A DNA stretch of 64,000 bases, from assembly GCF_000143415.4 (NCBI RefSeq), contig NW_003314271.1, positions 2,008,694 to 2,072,693 on the forward strand, read 5' to 3'. Numbering within the stretch: the stretch's first letter is position 1; every line of letters starts with the position of its first letter. Below the pieces are notes generated by a model. It was given only the letters and a program-made list of their open reading frames with translations, was not told the DNA's origin and did not search any database. This document shows positions 54,750 to 64,000 of this stretch, piece after piece. The position numbers and the translations under genes are program-made. This stretch comes from Selaginella moellendorffii. Lineage: Eukaryota > Streptophyta > Lycopodiopsida > Selaginellales > Selaginellaceae.

Positions 54750-56330
54750 TGCTGATGGATGCGAGCTCCCACACGCTCACAACCACTCTCATCTCAAATG
54801 CTTCATCTGGTGAGGTGTTCCTCTTCTCTTCTTTTTCTTTTTCTTCCTTTCTTTCACTTTACTTTCATGGCTACTTTTCTTACTTTCAGAGGGTGTTTCT
54901 TCATTGGACCATGGCTCATGCCTTGGATTTTGCACTCAGGCTGCATTGCCATTTCTATGGAGGTTCCTCGCTTGGCTTAGTCTATGTTTCAAGTTCTTTG
55001 GCCCTTCCCTTACCATTACTACACCCCACACATTTCCCTCACTCATTCCATATCATCTACACTCACAATTCCATCACCAATCACTTCCAACAGCATTGCC
55101 CGGACTTATCTCTAGATGCCCGTCTTGCATCTTTCCTTCTTTCACCATCATTCACATCTCCGTTTGAGGTCATATTTACACCATATCATGGACACACATA
55201 CATGCACCAGCAGCAAATGACACCACCTCATTTGGACATGCCGTTTCTGAGATATCCTTACGACCATTTTCCGACAATGCACTAGCTTTTCTGGAGCGAC
55301 TTTCTTCCAACCAGGTGAACCTATTCACTCAAGGCACCTAGGTGGATCTTTAGGCAAGGCCACAGAAGCCGAGGCCACTTTCTTCTGCTCCATCACTCAG
55401 TGGACACATGCCACCTCCCTTTACCGGCAACCTAGTGACTGCAACATCCTTTTCAGCTGCTGACTTCTTCAGTCCGACACATCAGACTGGCCACCTTCTC
55501 AGAGTGCCACCCCATCTTAGCGCCCCACCATATCACTCCACCATATTGGTGCTGGAGCAGGTGCAAGAGTAGGAGCGAGAGTAAGTGGTTACCGGTTATA
55601 GGTTACAGGTCCCTAGTTACTGGTTACCGGTTACAAGCTACTCCGAGTGGTCACTGCTTACTCTACAAGCCAACAGTGGCCACCTTTTCAGAGTGCCACC
55701 ACTATCTCAGCGCTCCACCATATCACTCCATCTTTCATCATTTCCACACTTACCACCCTTGGGCAACGCATCCCCTCTTCTACCTCTCTTTCTTTCTCGA
55801 TTTCGGCCAATCCTTGGAGCATACCGGAAGTCATCAAGAGGCTGCATTTGCATATTACACTTTCCTAAGCCGAAATTCAGGTACGGGTTAAGTTTTTTGG
55901 GTGCTCACTCTTTTTCCTCTATTTTCCTCCTCTTTTCACACTTTTTCTACACTTTTCTTCAAGTTTAGGATCCAGTTTGACTACAGGGTTTCCCACCGGG
56001 TTTTCCTCTCTGTTTCCAAACTTCACACCTACCTCTTTTCTTTCTTTTCCACTTTGTTTTCTAGAGTTTCTACTATTTCACGCAGCTACTAGCACTTGGC
56101 ATCAGTAGCGGAGGTACACTCTACACTCTTCAGAGGGTTCTCACGCGTCTAGAGCTAGCGCGATCCACCGTGGTTGCATGTTAAGGCGTAGCCACCGAGA
56201 GTGTGTGTGTGAGAGAGAGAGGGAATATTCTGGTTCTCAAAATATTCCCCATCTTCCTTGTAAAATACCCCTGCCTCACAAGGGCAAGGGGGGGCATTTT
56301 TGAGAAGAGCATTGAAGCATTTCTTGTGTT
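54750..56330. other. 3' part of gypsy E or neighbouring DNA, no gene
   Basis: C/T-rich on plus with no domain. A 55-bp segment (GGCCACCTTCTCAGAGTGCCACC...CACCATATCACTCCA) occurs at 55486-55545 and 55675-55732, around a minisatellite-like stretch. (TG)n/(GA)n microsatellite at about 56198-56222. Confidence 0.5.
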
Positions 56331-56339
56331 TGAGCGAGC

Positions 56340-57468
56340 ATTGGGGGAGGCACCCCTCCTTCCCCCAACATCTTCACTGGAGTCCTCCTCATGCAAGGAT
56401 TCCTCATCCATAGCCTCTTGTTCGACCAGAGGCTCCAGCTCTGGAGGAGGTTTCGTCTCCACCTTGGTTCATTTCCGCCCTGCCTTTGCCATCTCCCAGC
56501 AATCCGCCTCTATCCTTCACTAGAACTAAGGAAAAGGCTCCGATACCAAATTATAAGCCACAAATTTTTCCTCTCTAATTTGCCAGCTTACCTCGTCTAT
56601 CTGACCAACACTACTTTGGCCTTTGCTAAGTTCCCTCGCCAAGGTTTCCACCTATTGTACTAACTCCTACTTGGTCCTACTTGGTTTCAGCTATTCATTG
56701 CACAAGCAACGGAACGTTAACCATCCATCCATAGATTCCCAAATCTCTCCCAATCCCCCTCCCCGGGTTAAACTAGACTTAAGGTTCAGCTACACTCCCC
56801 ATAAGCACAAGCAGCCAAGCATACCAAACCTCTAGATTCTTAACATCCCTTGGACAACAAAACTGANNNNNNNNNNNNNNNNNNNNNNNNNNNNNNNNNN
56901 NNNNNNNNNNNNNNNNNNNNNNNNNNNNNNNNNNNNNNNNNNNNNNNNNNNNNNNNNNNNNNNNNNGTTTTTGGGCCCCAAGGTTCTCAAGGGGGGCCCC
57001 CCTCCCCTTGGGCCGGGAACCCCCCAAGGGGTTTTCCTTCCGGGAGGGGGGGGGGTTTTTGAACCCTTCCTTGGGGGGCCCCTTGGGCCCCCCCGGGGTC
57101 CATGTTCTTTCCCCCCCAAGGTCTTTTGGTCCCAGTTTCAACCCCAAGTCGGTTTTTAAACCCCCCTAGAAAGTTCCTTCAAGAGGTGGTTCCGGGGCCC
57201 CCACGTTTCCCTTATTATACTTTTTGGAACCCCCTGGGGCCCCCCCCCCCCCCCCCCCCCCCCCCTCCTGGGAGACACACACTTTGGGTTTTCACCCCTT
57301 GATCTGTATTAGTACTCGGACTTGGTCTTAGACTTGATCTCGTACTCGATCTCGAACTCAATCTCGGACTCGACCTCAGACATGATCTCGGACTCGACCT
57401 CGGACTCGGTCTCGGACCCGATCTTGGCTCTCAAACTTTATCTCAAACTCGGTCTCGGAGTAGGCCTC
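56340..57468 (-). mobile_element. Gypsy D: 5' LTR, PBS and gag start (family A)
   Basis: Minus strand: LTR 56552-57468 (cut by TRIM-1 at 57469 and broken by a gap), PBS TTTGGTATCGGAGCC (about 56537-56551), then a gag fragment METKPPPELEPLVEQEAMDE (ends about 56370). The same gag segment is seen in gypsy A at about 35700-35800. Confidence 0.8.
56867..56966. other. Assembly gap (100 N)
   Basis: Exactly 100 N inside an LTR of family A. The sequence after it to about 57260 matches other LTR-A copies only loosely, with many inflated G and C runs. Confidence 0.95.
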
Positions 57469-57978
57469 TGTAGCGCACCTTATCTCTCTCCCCTTAAGCC
57501 AACTGGAAAAGGGGCAATTACTTGATGAGAGAGCCCTTAGTGGCTATTTTATCCCCATTTATCCCCCAAGGTTCCAAGGATCCACGGTGACAGTATATCT
57601 AAATCTCATCCCATGATCACATGCGCTACACTCACCCCCCCTTCAGATATGTTAATGTCCTCATTGACTATTGACTAACAACCCCTACTGAGCTAAGGGG
57701 AACCAGCACCTCCATTTTTGCACTCAATCTACCAATCCTTCCATTGTGTAGACCAGCTATTCCATGTGAGGCAACTAGTCATCCACCCGTACCGCAGTCC
57801 CACGGTGGATACCTTCGTCCGTGGATACTCCACACAAGAGGAAGGATGTACGCATGGATGCCCAATACGTACGATTTCAAATTTAGGGGTAGGAATATAC
57901 CTTGCTCAAGGGTATATTATACTTTTAAGTAGCCACTAATCAATGGGAATCGAACCCATGCCATTTGCTCCGATACTA
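57469..57978 (-). mobile_element. TRIM-1 element, one LTR plus interior
   Basis: LTR 57469-57630 (162 bp, TGTAGCGCACC ... GCGCTACA); on the minus strand the polypurine tract AGGGGGGGTGAG stands just before it, so this is the 3' LTR. The interior runs to a PBS-like GTATCGGAGC at about 57968-57978. The 5' LTR is missing; LTR-B sequence begins there instead. Confidence 0.75.
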
Positions 57979-58228
57979 GCATAACATGCCACGTGTCCAT
58001 GCCACGTGTCCATAGGAACCCAAGGTTCAGGGCCTTGGGCCATTGAACAAAGGAACGGTGCCAAACTCCCAAGCGTGGAGCCAAGGAGTGATGGAACCGA
58101 ACCACGGAGCAACTCCCAAACATAAAGCCTAAGGAGCGAAGGGACAGGAGCCCGGAGCGACTTGGAACAGTCCTAGAGTAACCAGCATCCCAATGCCAAG
58201 ACCAACACACAAAACGGAGCCAAATGGA
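57979..58228 (-). mobile_element. Inverted LTR-B fragment
   Basis: Inverse of 37200-37440 and 14160-14390 (CCACGTGTCC, GGCCTTGGGCCATTGAAC, GAGCGACTTGGAACAGTC, ACGGAGCCAAATGGA). It is cut by the LTR-C at 58229. Confidence 0.75.
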
Positions 58229-59955
58229 TGTAAGCGACTAATTTTTCCATTCTACTTTAGTAACTTAACCACACCTCTGACCACTTGGAGGAGTCTCATT
58301 CACAACCTCCATAAGTCCAATCCAGGACTTGGGACTTGCTAGCCTCGAGAATGGCATCCATGCCACTCAACATTTGCACTTGGTCCAAGTGCTCCACGTG
58401 TCCGATCCCATGACCGACACTCAAAGGTACCACCGACATAGCAGCCCGTTACGCTAAGGCCATGCCCAATCACCTTTGCCACACTGGTAGTCCAATACCA
58501 CTTGCATCACAGTCTTGGCTCTCCAAGACTAGGCAAACCATCCGTGAGTGGTCATCTCAGATCCACTCCTTAGCATCCTTAGGATGCCCACCGATAAGGG
58601 GAATAGCCTTCCCCAATATCCCTCTGTCAGTCCCCACTAAGTCCCTTTTTGCCCCTGGCCGTGTTTGCCAACACTGCCACTGGATCGAGACCCACAGGCC
58701 CGACCACTAAGTCCCACGGTCCTCTGGGACTTCCTCACCACACGACTGTGTCCTTGGTCACTACCCCAGAGGACTGCTCCTCTTCCTTTCCACAATCTGG
58801 GCCTTTGGGACAACATTTCGGAACACCGTGGCCTTACGCGAGCCACCTGGGTACTCTCCTCGCCTTCTGCCCTTGGGTGCTCTAGCCATGGGCTTAGAGC
58901 GGGTTCCGTTGAGCCACACCAAGTATCCAAGTAGGTAGTGCCACCCACACTTGGACTGGGAGCATCGGCCAGTCGATCTCCCGGGGGAACTAGAGCCGGC
59001 TCTTGAACATTTCACCAAGCTACCCCGCTTGTCGGTCCATGTTCATTCTAGTCTTGGACTTCCCAGTGGTCAGCTCATCACCCAACTTTGGGTCTGGCCT
59101 TCCTGGGCCAAATTGGCCTTTCCTGGCCAAACTGGCTCCACTGGGCTCCAACCCCCACACTCTCCCTACTATACTTTTGGAACCCCCCGGGGGACGATCG
59201 CTTTGGGCTTTCACCCAACTGCCTGTATTAGTATTCGGACTCGGACTCGGGCTCGGACTCGGACTCGGACTCGGTCTTGGTCCCGGTTTTGGACTCGGAC
59301 TCGGTCTCGGTCTCGGTCTCGGTCTCGATCTCGGACTCGGTCTCGGTCTCGGTCTCGGTCTCGGTTCCATCTCGGACTCCATCTCGGACTCTATCTCGGG
59401 TCCATCTCGGACTCCATCTCGGACCCCGTCTCGGGTCCATCTCGGACTCCATCTCGGACTCCGTCTCGGTCCATCTCGGACTCCATCTCGGACCCCATCT
59501 CAGGTCCATCTCGGACTCCATATCGGACTCCGTCTCGGTCCTTCTCGGACTCCTTCTCGGGTCCATCTCGGACTCCATCTCGGGTCCATCTCGGACTCCA
59601 TCTCGGGTCCATCTCGGACTCCACTTCGGACTCCAACTCGGGTCCACCTCGGACTCCACTTCGGACTCCAACTCGGGTCCATCTCGGACTCCACTTCGGA
59701 CTCCAACTCGAGTCCATCTCGGACACTTCCACGTGTCATGTGTTGGTCCTTTTGGGTCCCTTTTTGGAGCCTCGCTTTTTGCTCGCTTTGTGCTCGTTCC
59801 TCGAGCACTTCGTTGGGGGTTCCACTCCCGCTCTTGACTTTTCAAGTCGGAGCTTTTGGTCCAAACGTGTTATGCTCGTTTGGCTCTCGCTTCGGCCACT
59901 ACCACGTGGCGCCCTTCCGGCTCCACTTTGGGGCCTAGGGATTTTGTGTCTCACA
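58229..59955 (-). mobile_element. Long LTR, family C (1.7 kb)
   Basis: TGTAAGCGACTAATTTTTCC ... TTTTGTGTCTCACA in plus orientation, homologous to 15262-16789. Its hexamer array (59225-59720) has two parts: TCTCGG/ACTCGG units, then longer TCCATCTCGGACTCCATC-type units. The next bases, ACTCCACCACCCATA, match the interior start of family-A elements at 19120 and 41452. Confidence 0.8.
59225..59720. repeat. Hexamer/18-mer satellite array in LTR-C
   Basis: About 500 bp of tandem CTCGGA-based units. The open frames over it (SDSVSVSVS, GLGLGLGLG, SRTPSRTPS and the reverse ones) are by-products of the repeat. Confidence 0.9.
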
Positions 59956-62900
59956 ACTCCACCACCCATAGACGAAGTTCGATGTCCTCATCGAACGGTA
60001 AACCGTTTTATAAAGTACCACCCGCATGTGTTACCACTTACATCCTTGGCACCTAGCCAATATTTGTCAATGGTTTGACATTGAAGGCTCACCATGCCTT
60101 CTCCATATTCGTCAATGGTTTGACACCAAAGGCTCACCATGCCTTGCCCATCCTCTAAGGAGGGTAGTCTCTCCAACTTAGAGACTGATTAGACCACATG
60201 TAGTGGTTCTCTCCTTTTATTGATTTAGTTCTTGCTAAACCTCTTAGAGACCCTTCTCTAAGTCAATACCACTACTCCTTCTCGAGTAGTCTCAATTTCC
60301 ATTGATTGAACATTTGCACCTTGGAACTTTTACTCTTTGACTTCTGGAAGTCAATTCCCTAGGTGTCTCCAACACCTTGCATTGCACATATTGTGCAACT
60401 CCACTCCCTCACCCTAGGAAGTTCTCTACTTGAGGGCACCATCATCCTCTCTTCTATTTCGTGCCACCTTGGGCACTAAGTTCCAGTTATCATACTTTGT
60501 GCTAGGGCTGTCCATGGCCCTATCATTTGGCTACTTTACCGCTCCCTCCCTCGGAGCTTCCCCTTTCGCCAAACCGGAGCAATTCGGAATCCATCCTTGG
60601 AAACTCGCTTCCTTTTCCGCAATTTGTTAGCGTCCAACACATTAGTGTTCCTCGCCTAACTTTGCCACTTGGATTCCTTCCAAGGGATTCCACGGCCCTA
60701 TTTTGGCCACTCATCTTTTGCTCCTATCCGTTGATTGTTGCACCAAGCAACACTGAATCTCTACCTCCCTCCTTGAGGTATTCTTTTGATTCCATAGCAA
60801 AGGCTCTGCTTTGCCAAGACTAGGGTGTTCACCCCTAGTAAGTCTCTTTAGCACCTTCTGCTATGGGCTCTATCCACGGCCCAACTTGGTGACCCTCCCA
60901 TGGGTCGTTTTAAAGACTACTTTCCTTGGACACACTATGCCATCGCAATGACATAGCTCATTTCCCTAAGGTGCTTTTCCCACTTGGTCACCTTGACCAA
61001 GCTACACCATCATCAATAGTTCAAATCAACACTTTGAACTAGGAACCTTATTCCTTAACCCAAACAAGGACCTTGTCCTTATTTAGCCACAAGATCACCT
61101 AGTGATCTCACCTCGGCACCTTAACAGGTTTGCCAATAGGTACTAGGTCTTCCAGACCTTTAACTTGTTAACTACGACCCCGGGGGCATCCCCCACACTT
61201 GGCGGTGCACCCAAGCCAGCCCTTCCGACCAAGGGTCCATAGCAACTGAGATTAGGTGTCCCCATCTCACTCACCACGTCCTTGGTGCCACTTGCACCAA
61301 AGCGTTCAAGTTAGATATGCCAAGCTTTCACACTAAGCAATCTAACCGTGCATCACGACTCCGAGGCATCCCTCGCTTGGCGGTGTGCCCAAACCAGTCT
61401 CCCCACTGAGAGTCCATGACCACCGAAATATGAGTGTCCTCATATTCCAAACCATCACCACGCCCTAGTGATTTGGGACTCGAACCCAAGCACTAGAGGG
61501 TCGGGACTCGAACCCAACCTCCGTATATGCATCTACGGAAGGCATCATCCAAGATGCCAGGCGTGACTCCCCACGCCGGTGCACCAACTTTTATTTAAAG
61601 CGCGCTACAGATCACAACTTAGGAACCTAGTTCCCCCGCACTGCCAAGTCCTCTCACTTGGCAAGCCTGTGATCATGCATGGACTCCTCCATGCTTGGCC
61701 CCATGGCCCACCCTTTTTAAAGTTATCACTTTCAACTAGGGTATTTGTTCCCCTGACTTGCCAATCTCGCTTGGCAAGTCCTCTGACCACTGTAACATGG
61801 TTCTTGCACAAGCGTGAAAGTCCTTGACCATCGACTTTCGTTCAAAGCCCTCTCTTTGAACACTCGGGAACTACTTCCCTAACCTTGACAGCCTTGCCTC
61901 ATGGCAAGCTTCAAGACCACGCTTCTGCTGCGCCACTCTGATTTCGCGCGTTCTATGAACCATTTACACTTGGCCTTTCTAGGTACTAAGCTACCTAGAA
62001 TCGTCTTCGGGAACATTGAAGGAACTCTGTCCCTTAGCTTGCTAAGGCCTCCCTTTTTGCAAGTTTCCCAATTGCCACATAGTCTAACATGGACAATTCC
62101 ATATTTTAGACTCTCCATGGCATCACGGTTGCTAGCGGCAACACCCTCGAGCCCCCACTTGATTCTCCACTCCCAGCTGGCATAACCAACCTTGGTTATG
62201 CCCTTCGATTCCTATGGTTCGGTTCCATCCCCTTACTTCTTGCTTTTGGCTTCACGCCTTTCCTTCGGTCATTCTCCTCCAGACTAGGAGGATAGCTTTG
62301 CACTTTCTATCATGCCTTAGCAAGTATTCTTAGGGATGAACCTACCCAATAGCCCAGGGAGTGGTTCCTCAATCCGGGTATGCTCACTTTATAATCCCAC
62401 ACACTGGGATTACATTGTTGCTTATGGGCCTTTACATGCCCATCACTAACCTTGCCAAAATTCCATTCTAGGCTTTGTCCAACTCGGGTAGACAGTCCTC
62501 TCCTGTCTCCGCAACCTTGGACATTTGGATAGCACCTTCTATCCATCATTCGCTAGGGACTTAGTCCCTTGGGCTTTATCCATTGCCCTCGCGACATCAA
62601 ACACAACCTCTTGGTGTTCTAGAGTGTTCGGGTGTCCCAATGATGGCTTTCTTGACAATGAGTATTTCCTTTTATGACATTGACTTACTATATCGCAACA
62701 TAAGCAACTTATCCCCCGTAAGGGTATATCCGACTTCCCTATGCTAGAAGTCTTGGGTAGCTACCTTCTACCCGTTTAACTAGTTATTTTGCACCTCTTG
62801 CTTAGTTGCCTCATAGTTGTCAAGTCCTACAACTCATTGCTTGGTGCTTTCACACCTCCATCATTATCTGGGTCACCACACTCCAACTGCATGCTCTGCA

Positions 62901-64000
62901 GCTTAGGCTATGCCATTCCCATTTCCATTGGGATCCCTTTGGCAAGGGGTTCTCATGAACCCACCAACATAGCCTCAAGGTACCACACCTTGGCACATTT
63001 GGTGTCTCCACACCATCGGCTCCACGAGCCTACCTCTATGACACTTCCCCTTCGTGTTTAAGTCTTTGCCAAGACCAACACCTCTCTTTCTCAGGCCAAC
63101 CATCCGTTAGCACTGCACTATAGAGGTCACACACAACTTTGTGTCAAAGTTGTTTTCTTCTGGGAACACCTTTCCCATAACTTTAGCATGGCACATTTTG
63201 CCATCGATGAGATACCCTCTGTTCTCATCCTTGGATCCTATGATCCCCCCCCCATCCTTCATGGGGTACAACACACCTCAGTCCAAATGCTCCAATTAGT
63301 CTTTTTAGGACCTTTCCTTGACTCTACTTGAGTCATCCAGCAGTTTCTGACTTGGTTCATCCACCGACCCGTAAGGTCCCACTTGTGAGGCACTAGCTCA
63401 CTGGAATACACTTCTTGCATTCCTGTCCTACTCAGAAGGACTATTTTTACAAGTGTTACTCTGACACTTGTTTTTGTTCTCTGGGGCAACCTCTGCCCCT
63501 TAGGACTACTTGTCCATGTGATGAGAATACCAACTCATCTCTGAGTACACCCCCCAACTCCTTGGGTTGTTCCAGCATTTATTACAGGTAGCCCTGGCTA
63601 CCATTTCAAGGACTTGAGTCCTCTTCCGTATTTGACCTCCCACGGTCATTACTTCTGGTCTCACATTCATGAGCACCAACCTCAACTATATGAGGATAAT
63701 CTTGTGACTCCCTTATTGCTTTGGAGTCTTTATCTTTCCTGTGATCCCAACTTTAGTTGTTTACAACAACTAAATTGGCCCGTTTGCTGAGTCAAACGCT
63801 CATCTGGATCACCTCCTCAACTCAATGAGGAAAACCTTGCACCGTTCCCAAGATCCCAAAGTCGTTCCATTATTGGCCCCTTTTCTATCCACCACCTTGT
63901 CTACAAGTTCACACATGAACTGTAATGGAGAGCCATGTCTTCCAGACCTGCTACTCCTCAAGGATAGGCCCACTTCTCGGACCTTCCGTTGCCAACACCA
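59956..64000 (-). mobile_element. Non-coding internal region of an LTR-C element, runs off the edge
   Basis: 4 kb without any retroviral domain. Segments such as GACTCGAACCCAA, GGCATCCCCCACACTTGGCGGTG and CATCTACGGA...GGCGTGACTCCCCACGCC match, in the same order, the short interiors at 19120-19480 and 41452-41820. A direct repeat GTCAATGGTTTGACA...GGCTCACCATGCCTT is at about 60066 and 60111. It resembles a LARD-type non-autonomous element or a long 3' untranslated interior. Confidence 0.55.

Larger units (their letters stand above)
47571..54750 (+). mobile_element. Gypsy E: Ty3/gypsy retrotransposon with two RNase H domains
   Basis: Plus-strand order: leader, gag (47.9-48.9), protease (49.2-49.85), an additional RNase H (50.6-51.0), RT (51.26-52.97, split by a tandem TRIM), RNase H (52.97-53.55), integrase (53.6-54.5). 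Several stops interrupt the frames. The terminal repeats are not clear; a minisatellite-plus-GTTACAGGTCCC segment occurs on both sides (46.73-46.9 and 55.55-55.65). Confidence 0.85.

Noticed and set aside
54746-55285. 179-aa plus-strand ORF after gypsy E integrase
   Set aside because: Low-complexity Ser/Phe/His-rich translation of C/T-rich DNA, no family; more likely non-coding 3' part of the retroelement.
59003-59938. Long open frames over the CTCGGA array (up to 311-375 aa)
   Set aside because: A hexamer repeat without stops gives open frames on several frames and both strands at once. The peptides are simple repeats and the array lies in an LTR.

Overview
This window looks like a transposon-rich land-plant nuclear region. 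The evidence is host gene fragments of plant type (a C2-domain protein, an AMPK-beta-like carbohydrate-binding module, a SPOC domain, a quinone oxidoreductase), LTR retroelements primed by initiator-Met tRNA, a Helitron and TRIM elements. One multi-exon gene can be spliced in phase using introns of only about 33-69 nt. Introns that short are known from the lycophyte Selaginella moellendorffii, so a Selaginella-like plant is my best guess. That is an inference, not a proof. Two 100-base N gaps (14051-14150, 56867-56966) mark assembly breaks.

Layout. 1-10.7 kb holds the only host-like genes: a partial gene at the left edge, then two nearly identical copies of a P-loop ATPase gene (3149-4450 and 7658-8965, minus strand) inside a tandem segmental duplication. 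A TIR element, a C2-domain fragment and a quinone-oxidoreductase fragment lie around them. 10.7-13.45 kb is a decayed Helitron. From 13.45 to about 37.5 kb there is a deep nest of insertions: a Ty3/gypsy element (B), holding a solo LTR (TSD ACATG); in its second LTR, another Ty3/gypsy chromovirus (A, 18084-36987, TSD CATAC); inside that, a 12.4-kb DNA transposon (19799-32199, perfect 24-bp TIRs, TSD TGAG); and inside that, a solo LTR (29184-30346, TSD GTTGG).

The 12.4-kb DNA transposon is the most interesting object. Its minus strand carries a gene of about 13 exons for a protein of about 1,608 aa. That protein has a ParB/sulfiredoxin-like SGQHS motif region, an acidic region, a Pro/Ala/Thr repeat region and a C-terminal FCP1-like HAD phosphatase domain. 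The plus strand carries the amino-terminal part of a transposase-like gene and a small acidic ORF. About 24 copies of a 22-bp palindrome are found here and nowhere else that I saw in the window. They sit in introns, in intergenic DNA and even in coding sequence. A ParB-like protein next to many element-restricted palindromes suggests a partition- or transposition-type protein/site system. This is a hypothesis.

37-64 kb is almost entirely retroelement: gypsy C (40371-45705, with a 110-bp SPOC exon fragment inside its reverse transcriptase), two TRIM families (one complete copy with TSD GTGTG; one tandem copy with three LTRs and TSD CAAGG), a plus-strand gypsy E (47.6-54.8 kb) with a second RNase H domain upstream of its reverse transcriptase, a gypsy D 5' end, and a long LTR followed by about 4 kb of non-coding internal retroelement DNA that runs off the right edge.
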